This document shows, piece by piece, positions 9,701-17,200 of a DNA stretch of 64,000 nucleotides. The notes below the pieces were generated by a model. The model was given only the letters and a program-made list of their open reading frames with translations, was not told where the DNA came from and did no database searches. Made by a program: the position numbers and the translations under genes. Origin of the DNA: Branchiostoma floridae (taxonomy: Eukaryota > Chordata > Leptocardii > Amphioxiformes > Branchiostomatidae); assembly GCF_000003815.2 (NCBI RefSeq), contig NC_049992.1, positions 5,891,094 to 5,955,093 of the forward strand, given 5' to 3'. Every line of letters begins with the position of its first letter. The first letter of the stretch is position 1.

Positions 9701-10612
9701 TTCTCCTTCCTCTTCTTCCTTCCCTGCATTGCTTTCCTTTATTTCTTCATGATGGCGATGTAGGGGTTGATTGGACGTGTAGAAAGCATTGGCCATGTAG
9801 TGTTCAACGTCAAGACTGTAAACATCATTACCACCATAGTCTTGACCAACGACTTCCTCCGCTCCCCCTTCGTCTTCTTCTTCTTCTCCTTCCTCTTCTT
9901 CCTTCCCTGCATTGCTTTCCTCAGTCATTTCTTCATGATGACGATGTAGGGGTAGATTGGACGTGTAGAAAGCATTGGCCATGTAGTGTTCAACGTCAAG
10001 ACTGTAAACATTGTAACCACCATAGTCTTGACCAACGACTTCCTCCGCTCCCCCTTCTTCTTCTTCTTTTGCTTCTCCTTCTTCTTCCTTTCCTGTATTG
10101 CTTTCCTTTATTTCTTCAAGATGGTGATGTGACAGTTGATTGGACGTGTAGAAAGCATTGGCCATGTAGTTTTCAACGTCAAGACGGTAAAGTGGTAGCA
10201 CATTGTAACCACCATAGTCGTGGTCAACGGCTTCCTCCGTTCCCTCTTCTACCTCTTCTCCTTCTTCTTCGTATTCTTCTTCTTCCTTCTGTTCAGATGG
10301 ATTGTCTGCCATGTTAAGTTGTCGAGGAGTTGGTACGATGGGCACTGGGCGCTTTAACCCAGACCCTGGGACCACACTTCCACTGCTGTACTCTTGACTC
10401 ATGTCTTCATACTCGTAGTTTTGGCACGGCGCTTGTTCGGGGAACTGCTCAGTGTTTTGTTCCTTGCTTTCTGTATAACTGCTGGGAGGGAGTTCGTTGG
10501 ATGTAGCGCCAGAGTTCGCGAAGATACTTTCACCAGCCGGATCTACAACTTCGTACGTTCTGTCTGATCCCTCAGTCCACCCATCTACTTGTTCTTTCTC
10601 ATTGTCTTCCAT
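649..10612 (-). CDS. Type II membrane C-type lectin with acidic repeat tail and EGF modules (3'-incomplete)
   Basis: Seven exons on the minus strand: 9076-10612, 6014-6186, 3526-3754, 3044-3154, 2819-2932, 1967-2137 and 649-797. Junction phases run 1, 0, 1, 1, 1, 1 and all match, each with GT and AG at its ends, which strongly supports one transcript. The product (at least 828 residues, counting the gap) has, in order, a very acidic tyrosine-containing repeat region, a 23-residue hydrophobic segment, a Ser/Thr-rich stalk with N-glycosylation sequons, two EGF-like modules and most of a C-type lectin domain. With no signal peptide and one internal helix, a type II surface lectin is inferred, with the repeats in the cytoplasm. 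The final lectin exon (expected WND and last Cys residues) is not in 1-648 and must lie further left. Ligand and orthology are unknown. Confidence 0.85.
825..1330 (+). repeat. Interspersed repeat family A, copy 1 (interrupted)
   Basis: Begins with GGTACCGGTACAGAAAATT and a run of GGACCTGAACCTGG-type sequence, then ACTCAAAACAATG and CACTGGCGTTTAAAA. The same order recurs near 7060-7437 (reverse) and 30528-30900 (forward). This copy is split by the insertion at 1009-1190 and resumes with ACTTTAAAACTTGGTAGAAA. No coding potential; class unknown. Confidence 0.75.
1009..1190. mobile_element. Inverted-repeat element nested in family A copy 1
   Basis: AGGCTTAGGTCACATTT near 1010 is exactly complementary to AAATGTGACCTAAGCCT near 1169. 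The inner sequence (TTTCGCTCCCGAAGGCTGCC, CCCCGGTTTGGAA) resembles the element at 13331-13532. The uninterrupted family A copy at 30528 lacks this block at the same point. Confidence 0.65.
1355..1368. promoter_or_regulatory. Perfect RFX X-box palindrome
   Basis: GTTGCCATGGCAAC is the ideal palindromic X-box bound by RFX factors, which drive many ciliary genes. It lies in the intron between the two lectin exons, far from any start site seen here, so chance or transposon origin is possible. No function is claimed. Confidence 0.4.
1680..1800 (-). mobile_element. Probable LINE 3' tail
   Basis: On the minus strand a GC-richer block (GGGCTAGCCCTTTGTAATAG, then GGCAGCCCTGGCTGTGTG) ends in AATAAATAAATAAA. 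That form, a short unique block plus a polyadenylation-like tail, suits a truncated retrotransposon 3' end. No coding part is left, so the assignment is tentative. Confidence 0.35.
1967..2137 (-). CDS. Lectin gene exon 6: N-terminal half of C-type lectin domain
   Basis: Acceptor TTTGTCACAG before 2137; donor AACA|GTAAG at 1967/1966; 171 bp, phase 1 to 1. It encodes [16 protein letters not shown] and then the segment around [20 protein letters not shown], the first disulfide cysteines and helix region typical of the fold. It joins exon 7 as …[15 protein letters not shown] in frame. Confidence 0.88.
2819..3154 (-). CDS. Lectin gene exons 4 and 5: duplicated EGF-like modules
   Basis: Exon 4 is 3044-3154 and exon 5 is 2819-2932, both phase 1 to 1. 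Each encodes [15 protein letters not shown] followed by [20 protein letters not shown]: the six cysteines of an EGF module and a DINEC start that resembles calcium-binding EGF modules. The exons are almost identical over about 110 bp, and the acceptor and its first upstream bases are the same too, so the duplication is recent. Symmetric phase lets the copies be added without disturbing the frame. Confidence 0.9.
3224..3462. repeat. (AC)n microsatellite, interrupted
   Basis: About 240 bp of ACAC dinucleotides with occasional TACACA, AAACAC and GTCAAACAC interruptions, between the stalk exon and the first EGF exon. Open frames across it on both strands (poly Thr-His, Val-Cys) are artefacts. Confidence 0.97.
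3526..3754 (-). CDS. Lectin gene exon 3: Ser/Thr-rich extracellular stalk
   Basis: Acceptor CTTATAG before 3754, donor GTTG|GTAAG at 3526/3525; 229 bp, phase 0 to 1. The encoded 76 residues are rich in Ser and Thr and include the N-glycosylation sequons NVS, NIT and NES. There are no cysteines. This fits a flexible, probably O-glycosylated stalk between the membrane and the EGF modules. Confidence 0.8.
4250..4455. mobile_element. Long fold-back inverted repeat
   Basis: CTCTCCCAGCAGAGGTTAGG near 4253 pairs with CCTAACCTCTGCTTGGAGAG ending near 4452, and a second inner arm pairs GTCGCTTTTATCGGGCTTTC with its complement. Arms of about 60 bp enclose a loop of about 60 bp. No reading frame; a MITE or fold-back element in the intron of the lectin gene. 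Confidence 0.7.
4975..5870. repeat. Tandem repeat with paired ATGCAAAT/ATTTGCAT octamers
   Basis: A unit of roughly 250 bp is repeated, marked by TGTGACAAGTTTGAAAGTCC and CCAAAAACCATGACGATCC. Each unit contains ATTAATTATGCAAAT facing ATTTGCATAATT, small inverted pairs built on the octamer core. The stretch ends in GACAGACACA repeats. It looks like a dispersed genomic repeat; an enhancer role is only speculation. Confidence 0.7.
6014..6186 (-). CDS. Lectin gene exon 2: transmembrane segment
   Basis: Acceptor ATATCTAG before 6186, donor CAAG|GTAGG at 6014/6013; 173 bp, phase 1 in and 0 out. It encodes a juxtamembrane stretch with KVKNS followed by a hydrophobic helix [20 protein letters not shown] and then [13 protein letters not shown]. 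Basic residues before the helix and none of a cleavable signal type support an N-inside, C-outside signal anchor. Confidence 0.85.
6205..6375 (+). mobile_element. LINE C-terminal fragment
   Basis: The plus strand reads [16 protein letters not shown], then [10 protein letters not shown], and after a short gap ARPDDDD. The pattern 'RRGRP-K-T-W…D-G-…D-D-D-D' is the usual last segment of many invertebrate LINE proteins. The fragment begins just outside the membrane exon of the lectin gene, on the other strand. Confidence 0.6.
6355..6607. mobile_element. MITE family B, copy 1
   Basis: The right end AACCCCGCATTGCCACACCGG…GAGATACC and the left end GAGCACCGGTGCTGCGGCAC are inverted copies. The same ends flank 8811-9036 and 26501-26722. 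The interior is AT-rich and non-coding. This copy is the most diverged at its left end, where it abuts the LINE fragment. Confidence 0.7.
6776..6875. other. Assembly gap (100 N)
   Basis: Exactly 100 unknown bases, the usual placeholder length. It sits in the first intron of the lectin gene, so no coding exon is clearly affected. Confidence 0.97.
7060..7437 (-). repeat. Interspersed repeat family A, copy 2
   Basis: Reverse-strand copy of the family seen at 825 and 30528: read on the minus strand it gives GGTACCAGTACAGAAAATTT, GTCCAGAGGATCA, ACTCAAAACAATG, CACTGGCGTTTTAAAAT and TAGAAACTTGGTGCAAATGA in the same order. It lies in the first intron of the lectin gene. Confidence 0.75.
7438..8810. 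other. Lectin-gene intron 1, mostly featureless, with a diverged dimer
   Basis: AT-rich intron sequence. Two diverged copies of a unit of about 160-180 bp can be aligned at about 7688-7815 and 7848-7965, marked by CACCTTTATGCCA versus CACCTCTATACCA and by GGTCAAAATTGACCAAA versus GGTCTAAAAATGACCAAA. From 7990 to 8810 I see no gene, RNA or clear repeat. Confidence 0.55.
8811..9036. mobile_element. MITE family B, copy 2
   Basis: 226 bp with inverted ends GATATCTTACTGCACTTG and CAAGTGCAATGAGATACC, followed inward by CGGCACTGCGGGGTTCG and its complement CGAACCCCGCAAGGCAGC. Located 39 bp beyond the donor of lectin exon 1, the closest transposon to that splice site. Confidence 0.85.
9076..10612 (-). 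CDS. Lectin gene exon 1: acidic tyrosine-containing repeat cytoplasmic region
   Basis: ATG at 10612-10610; donor AGAG|GTATG at 9076/9075, phase 1. The first 100 residues hold tyrosine motifs such as TYEVV (19-23) and YEDM (68-71); YEDM fits the YxxM pattern bound by PI3-kinase SH2 domains, though no function is shown. Then come about five tandem units of 62-67 residues, each with a QDYGGYNV-type block, an [15 protein letters not shown] block, a His-rich segment and a Glu-rich run. The exon closes with [18 protein letters not shown] before the membrane exon. The unknown stretch 9538-9692 falls inside the repeats, but the frame is the same on both sides. Confidence 0.82.
9440..10245 (-). repeat. 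Coding tandem repeat, about 190-200 bp unit, with assembly gap
   Basis: The block complementary to the QDYGG codons begins near 10215, 10014, 9827 and 9448, spacings of about 201, 187 and 379 bp. The last spacing is twice the unit, so the gap at 9538-9692 very probably hides the middle of one further unit, giving five. Each unit ends in GAA/GAG-rich sequence that reads as TTC/CTC runs on the plus strand. The antisense leucine-rich reading frame is only its shadow. Confidence 0.8.
9538..9692. other. Assembly gap (155 N) inside coding exon
   Basis: A run of 155 unknown bases within the Glu-rich repeat of the lectin-gene first exon. The length is not the round 100 used for the other two gaps, the frame is preserved across it, and its size agrees with repeat spacing, so it looks like a sized gap. 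Confidence 0.95.
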
Positions 10613-11339
10613 GTGAATATGAAAAGGTGGTGATTCTTTGTCGCCCAGAACTCAAGACGAAGATTCTGGCCCACGTCTTCACCCACAGTTTAAGAAACAG
10701 CGTACTCAGACTGGCACTGTTCAGCGCACTGCTAGACAGTAGAAGTGAATTTAATATTGAACAACTGCAACGTATAAAACGACTAGTATGAGACTAATTT
10801 CAAGCACATCAATAGGGTTTAAAGTTTTCTTTACAAAATGCAAGTTCCCAACAGTGTACACTCTTGTAAAGTAAAACCATACAAAGGCTTATACTAGACC
10901 AATATCCTTCTAAGGAAACAGAATCTAAAAAACAAGGAACTCAATTCTTCGCACGGGAATATCAATTTGTTTCTGTGTATGGAGGTTTTTTCAATATGCG
11001 TGAGTTGTGCACTTTGAAATCTTAACATGTAAAATATTCCTCTTACATTTGTAAAGCAACGTATGTTCATAGACCACCGATAGAAAATTCGAAAAAAAAG
11101 GACCTTCTTGAACAAAACATGTTGGTATCCGTTTGGACCCCTTTTGGTCATTTTAGTCGCAAAAAAAAGGTTCAACTTCACGGTAGAAACAATACCGTCA
11201 CGTGGCAAGAAAACTTATTTGCGATGTCATGATTTTACACGAAAAATGAAACCCCAAGAACAATCATTCATGTTTATCTTTAAAAGAAAGAAATATAAAA
11301 CAACTGATTATCATACGAAAGAAAGAAATCATTTTGAAA
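10613..11339. other. Upstream flank of the lectin gene
   Basis: Sequence before the lectin ATG; presumably holds its 5' UTR and promoter. I found no convincing TATA box or other promoter element and no other gene. AT-rich with several homopolymer runs. Confidence 0.5.
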
Positions 11340-11640
11340 AAAAAGGTGGGATTTGCGGTACATTGTTTGATGTCGCAACATTTAGCCAAGGAGAAGTATA
11401 AAGTTGAATCATAATCTCTTTAAACTGGTCTTGCTGGAAAAAAAAACACTTCTTTCTGCAGCGAGGCGATTTTTGCAAATAAACAGAATAATGGTGGGGT
11501 TTGTGGTGCATTGTTTGTTGTTATTGTTGAAACATATAACAAAGAAGAAGTATAAAGTAGAATGTCTTTAAACTGATCCCGCTGAAGGATCAATTCTGTC
11601 TGCATGTAGAGAGGCGATTTTCGCAAAAAAGAAGTTTGAA
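11340..11640. repeat. Tandem dimer, about 150 bp unit
   Basis: Two diverged direct copies: 11345-11470 and 11493-11620 share GGTGGGRTTTGYGGTRCATT, GAAGAAGTATAAAGT and TCTTTAAACTG followed by GAGGCGATTTT. No coding potential. Intergenic. The 11641-11949 stretch that follows holds nothing I recognise. Confidence 0.65.
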
Positions 11641-11949
11641 AGATATGTCAGGCAACTGTTGCCTTCCTATGTCTGTTTTGAGATAAGACAGGATAAGTGC
11701 TGTTTTGATGTTTTCTCTTGTTGTGGCTATCCCTAAAAGTTTAACAGCTTTGGCAAAACTGAAAGCGCTGATGAGCGAAACTCTGGGAGAGGGCAAAGGT
11801 TGGAAAGATGCCTACATTTTAGCACAGCTTTTTACACTACTTCTTTTCGAATTTTCAATTTTTCTAAACATTTGCAGTTAGAGAGTTAGCAAAAATCATC
11901 TGTTCACCTCAAGGCACCACTTAACTTACCGGCGACTCGGCCCATGGCA

Positions 11950-12690
11950 AAGTTAAACACACAACCTGGCAGACTACGCATAGGTTGGTGTCAACTGGTG
12001 TTCATCACCATCATATCGTTCCTTGCCAATACTGCAGCCAGGCCACGGCCTCCGCGTTAGCTGCTAGTAGGTCCTGGTTGGATGATGATGGGGCCTAATA
12101 CGCAGTCTTTTGTAATGTGTCCCATAGTTTGGGTAGGGTGGCCACAACGACAGTCAGCACTGGCGGATCCAGAAATTTGCGAGGGGGGGGGGGGCATATG
12201 CATGAGGCGGCCGAAGGCCGTGGCCGCGCAGCGCAAGCTTCGCGGGGGGAGAGCACGAGAGGGGGGTTTCCCCCCTCTCTTTGGGGGGTATGGGGGCCTC
12301 TCCTAGAAAATTTTAAAGATTTAGAGGCTCTCTGGTGCATTTTAGAGCAATCTCTGAGCAAATTTGAGAAACAAAACAATACTGACTTTTCGTCATATCT
12401 GTGGCTGTCTAGTTTACGTTTGATAGCAACTGGCGCCTGGCGCGCACCCCGGCCCCTGGATCCGCGCGTGCTCAGCTGAGTTCACCCGTCCCCATTTCAA
12501 TGTCCTTCCTACTCCGCACCTGGCTCTGTTTAGGTCCACCCATTCCCTTCTGGGTTGGTAAGAGCCATGAGGAAGGGACTCACAAGGGGTCTGGAGAACT
12601 TCATTTGGTTGAAGAGTGTCGGAAGCTTTCCGGCGATCTACTCTGTCCTTGGCAGCCTCCTTTGGGTTCAGACTCTGCATGGTCATGAAG
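11950..12690 (-). mobile_element. LINE 3' coding tail, split by a later insertion
   Basis: On the minus strand the outer part (12478-12686) reads KEAAKDRVDRRKASDTLQP, then PRREWVDLNRARCGVGRT; the inner part (about 12000-12152) resumes with a zinc-knuckle-like CRCGHPTQTMGHITKDC and LGP, then a decayed end. 'LNRARCGVGRT…C-CG-P-QT-HI-C' is the standard C-terminal signature of a LINE reverse transcriptase protein. A related 3' end in the opposite orientation lies at 22895-23003. Confidence 0.75.
12161..12476. mobile_element. Inverted-repeat DNA element inserted in the LINE
   Basis: Ends are GCACTGGCGGATCCAG on the left and, read from the other side, GCACGCGCGGATCCAG. It interrupts the LINE frame exactly, and removal of the block leaves the frame continuous with a duplicated TGA at the junction, which suggests a 3-bp target duplication as made by Harbinger- or Zator-type transposases. 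The interior is G-run rich and has no transposase. Confidence 0.7.
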
Positions 12691-13330
12691 CTCTTTCTGG
12701 ACTTGAGTCTTCTTTTACAACATGTAACATCTTGTACACAGTTAAACAGAAATTGAACAGAGAGGTAAACTTTAAGTCCTTTATTAAGTATATTTATTTG
12801 AAAAAAGGTGAATATATAATTGCCACAATGAGAAGCTTGAAAAGTACCAAGAAAAATATGCCAGAATAGGTAGTTTTAATACACTTTTGATATGCTATTC
12901 TTGCTATGACCATCATTGTTAACTTTTCCTTAATAGTTACGTGAAATAAAGATGTTTGTCCGTATTGCTATCTTACGTTATAATTCCATTCGTTGTCAAT
13001 AAAGATTAATGTTTAAAGACTTTATCCCGAGCCTTTTTTCCCCATTTTATATGTAGTGTCACACTCAATGCAGTATTACGTGACATTTTTCTTTTGAATA
13101 CTGTAATTTGAACTGTACATTTTAAAACATGAATTTCCTGTGCAATGTTTAGTAATACATAGATAACGACTGTAACCATTATTCCTCGTTGTCCATTGAT
13201 CAGTATTTTCTCTATACAGGTGGTCACCCCTCTATAGGAAATTTGGCCAGTCCCTATAGACAGGTTTGACTGATACATGTATTATCAAATCGGTAAGGCC
13301 TCGACAACTTTAATTAATATGCTAATTGAT
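12691..13330. other. Intergenic stretch without recognised gene
   Basis: AT-rich. AATAAAGATG near 12948 and CAATAAAGATT near 12999 look like polyadenylation signals on the plus strand but no upstream coding exon is recognised, so they may belong to a dead retrotransposon or be chance. Confidence 0.45.
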
Positions 13331-13532
13331 ATGTCCCATTTCCGAAACGGGGCCGGGCCGGGGTGTTTGCGGAAACGAAAAATAAAAGTTTCTACCAAAG
13401 AATATACACGAACTATGCTCGTGACTAATTTCTTTTAAAATTTGTGTGTTTTCTTGCCTTTCTTATCATATTTTTCGTTTCCGAAAGCTACCCGGCGCCC
13501 AGGCCCCGGGTTGGGAATTGTGACCTAAACCT
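13331..13532. mobile_element. Inverted-repeat element upstream of NPHP4 exon 1a
   Basis: Left arm CATTTCCGAAACGGGGCCGG and TGCGGAAACGAAAAA; right arm TTTTTCGTTTCCGAAAG and CCCCGGGTTGGGAATTGTGA, inverted copies of about 60 bp. Related to the nested element at 1009-1190. It ends about 70 bp before the exon 1a start codon. Confidence 0.65.
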
Positions 13533-13601
13533 TACCCTGGGTACGAGAGTCCTGGGTACGAGAGCCGTGAGCGTCTGTTGTTGGGAGGGTAACCGAATTC
13601 C

Positions 13602-13612
13602 AAAATGGCGGC
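13602..13612 (+). promoter_or_regulatory. YY1-type site overlapping the NPHP4 1a start codon
   Basis: AAAATGGCGGC fits the strong downstream YY1 element (AAnATGGCGGC) found over the start codon of many TATA-less housekeeping genes. The ATG inside it is the predicted start of exon 1a. Function is inferred from the motif only. Confidence 0.5.
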
Positions 13613-13766
13613 GCACAGGACCAAATCTCGCAGTTGGGATGAAATATCTGCCCGTACCATCCGCTCTGTCGTTCCACCGTCACGCACAAGGGTGGAAGAG
13701 ACGGAAGATAAAGAGTCCTCCGCCTTTCAGATTAATTTACAGTCTGTGGACGGCGTTTTCCGGCCG
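13605..13766 (+). CDS. NPHP4: NPHP4 exon 1a (N-terminus A)
   Basis: ATG 13605 to donor GCCG|GTAAGT, 162 bp, phase 0. Encodes 54 residues including VVPPSRTR and [19 protein letters not shown]. The pattern VPP…R…KES-AFQ-L…DG…R resembles the human N-terminus closely, and joining straight to exon 3 gives the same spacing before QLRVSLYD as in human. This is the best candidate for the conserved start. Confidence 0.85.
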
Positions 13767-14150
13767 GTAAGTACCGCTTGTTATTGATAAAGGGGGTGGG
13801 GGGCACAATTATTTTGCACCGCTGATATTATTATACACAAAATTGTTGATTGTAGTAAATAGATGTATATGAAGACTAAATGTTTATGTACGAAACTTAT
13901 CTATGAAATATTTAATGCCTTTTATAATAAAATATAAAAACTGAAAGCATATTTTGTAGTGATATAAAGATTCAGAACAAGCTGGTTAACTATACTGATT
14001 TTAGTGTTTTCACTGAATTATTATTTAACGTTATGAATGATAACAGTTCGATATGCTTGTGTCTAGAAGTATCATGTACATTCATGATTTGCTTATATGT
14101 CACGTGTAGGCTAAGGAACAGAAATTACTGACACATCACTCGTGTGCATT

Positions 14151-14206
<56 letters not shown>

Positions 14207-17200
14207 ATGCCTGTGTGCTTAAATGAAATCAGTCTAGAGCGTGTCTTACTCTGTGTGTTTGTGTGTGTGTGTTTCTACATTTTTGGCTAAGCACATCTGG
14301 TCACCCCTACTAGTAAGTTACTTTTTGTCTTGTACTCATAAATAGACCATGCAACTGAATACAATCGACACACCCACTACAGTAAAGTGTAACAGTGGTG
14401 TTCAAGGACTGCTAAACCGAAGACGCCTAACGGCTTAAGCCTTTCGGCCGAACGGTTTGCACGTTCGATTTGTGATCCGGCTGCCCGGGTTCGGCGCGGG
14501 TTCGAATCCCGGGAGCCGGGGTGTTGTTTCTTTCTGTTCTTACTCGCCCCTGCCAATTTCTACAAAAGTACACTACATGTATCTAAATGGTACAGATACT
14601 AGCAGTAAACAGAAAACACTTTCCGTAAACACAAGAATATCATACTAGTAATTATGCCAATCCCGTAGCCACTTTCATGAAACATAACAATGTTAACATT
14701 TGACGGACATGCAGCCAGTACATTGGTTGGACTGCTTATTATGGCCATGCTAAAAGTATAATTGGTTGAAATGCTATAGTAGATAATTGATTCTAATCTG
14801 ACCGTATGGGGTCTTTTTGGACTCCAGGCACACATTATATATCTGCCATATCAATATTTTTTTATCGGAGAAAAAATTCCTTCTAAGAATTTGTTTGCAT
14901 ACATGTCATACATATTACAACATGTCATATAACAGTTTTTTCACCAAGTTTTGCCCAATTATTGCATATAAAAAATACTTTTGTGTTTGTTTGTTAGTTT
15001 GTGTCTGGTTCGTTGGGTCCAAAATGACCCCAGCAAATTATGCATATAATTTATTACGTTATATCAAGAAAATTCAATACAATAACAGGGATTCCTCATC
15101 ATTGCTACATGTAAATAGGAAGAAGTTATAGTTGCCTAGGAGAGTAAATCACTGTCAGGATTATTTGGAAATTAAACTATAAGTATTTTAATGTAAACCC
15201 CAGGTTTATGAAATTCTGCATAAATTATGATGATTAGAAATAATAACATATTCTAATGCAATTGCAAATGTTTCTAATTAACGAAGAAACAACATATCCA
15301 CATAATGTACAGAGTAGGAACCTACAAGAAAGATCTTTGCATAGAAAATAGACAAGAGTTACTACATATGTGTTTATATAGGCGGCAGACTATGGTGCAT
15401 AATTTAACTTTTACGTAGTATATTTGTTAGTTTTCACAAACATTCTTTCTTTTCTTATAAGATAACATGGTTATGCTGTCAGTATAATTGTAGCATCAAC
15501 ATAATTGTTGAGAAATTGAAGATTTTTAGAAAAAAAGATGGTTTCTCCTTAATTTTCTGCATAAATTATGATAATGAGTCTTGATAACTGGTACCAAAAC
15601 TTGTCAAAGATATTTTTCAAATGCACAAAAAAATCCTGTGAAGAATTTTAGTTATTGAAATCTTTTGAATCCGATGAAATTTAGAAAAGAATTGTTTGAA
15701 GATTATTGCATTTTGCTTGGACATTGGACCCACATCTATAAAGAATTATTCTCCTTAACAGATAATATTCTTTTTACTGTAAAGGTTTTGTACAAAAAAG
15801 TGTACACTGTACTAATTAATACTAGTAGGTACAGTCATGATTATGTCATATTCACCCTCCCACACTGGGTTGGCTCTCGCTGTAATAATATCAACCCTGC
15901 CTAAGTTCCAGAAAAATGGTATAAGGGGCGTGACCACTAACCAACTGGCAGCCATTCAGAGAAATGCTGTTGTGTTATTCAAAGGTACTATAGAAGGTAC
16001 CTTTGTTATTAATATTCAAGAGCAAGATAACAGTACTGTGATAATGTTTCACAGTTTTCTCAGCGTCCAGATTTGTTTATAAAAAAATTATAGGGTATAG
16101 TGGTACCAAATTTAAAATTTGTCAGTTCTGCGGGTAGAGAGCAGTCACGGTTCTAGTGAATACCCGCCAAGCATAGAAATGTACGTACAAAGAAACTCTT
16201 ATCATCACGCAAAAATAAACAGATCTTGTGCACACCCCACCATAGGCTGCTTATTAATTATATTCACTAAAGCAAGGTGCCCCTAATACAGGTTTATCTG
16301 GGGCTGGAAAGGCAGGGTTGATATCGTAAGGCATTGTTGTGAGAGTCAACCCTTGTGTGGGAGGGCGGTCATATTACAAGTACACGCATGTGTGCAGTAC
16401 AGATTTCCGTGTCTGTCAATATTTTCCAAGTCCTACTACAGACAAACAATCAGCTTAGCCCTTCAATTGAGCCTTAGAAAGAGTGAAAAGGGCGCTCAGT
16501 CTTTTGTAAGAAGATTACAGTTGTCCTTGACTGAAAATAGAACAAATACTCAAGGTTAGAAAAAAAAACATCCTTAAATTGCCTCTAATAGAAAGCTTCT
16601 TGAAAGCAAGTTACAGTAACCATTTGTTGAATGTGCTGCTAACTTGGCAAACAAAAATATTTTTGAAATGGTTTGTGCTGAATATGGCGAAGGCTACTCT
16701 TAACTGACTTAAGTCTTGTTGGCATCCTTACAAAAGGCTAAGTTCACAAACATCAGCTTTAGGCAATGAAGCAGTTGTCATTGAATTATGGATAAAGAAG
16801 AATGGACCAAGCAAAGTCCCTTCCCTGAAGGTTAAAACAGACTCAAAACAGAGGAAAATTGTGCATTGACCTGCAGCTGGGAGGAACCTACGATATACGT
16901 ACCTGACCATTCTTTGTAAATAAGCTCCGATTTTGCACTGGAAAGAATTTCCGTAGATTTTGTACGAAAGGAAACGAATCGTGCAATCCTTCTCTTAGAG
17001 TTGATAGGATCAAAAGGATGTCTGCTGACTATAAAAACAGAGGTCACGGCTTGAGAGTGCTTCAGTCGTGATGCCAGCAGATCTCTATGGCAACCTAGGG
17101 TTGTCGTGGTAACCAGGGACGACCCGACACAACAGCTGAATTGTGGAGAGGAGGAATTTGCATTATAATTATTGTCAAGGGCCGTTGGATGGCAGTCAGG

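Noticed and set aside
9367-10317. 316-residue leucine-rich plus-strand reading frame
   Set aside because: It is the antisense of the Glu-rich lectin exon 1 repeats (TTC/CTC runs read as Leu). The minus strand has correct splice phase and domain logic.
12082-12479. Several open frames in a G-rich stretch
   Set aside because: They are within the inverted-repeat element inserted in the LINE; no domain and no splice support.
14436-14522. Functional tRNA gene
   Set aside because: The B box is perfect, but acceptor and anticodon stems do not fold properly; kept only as a tRNA-like relic.
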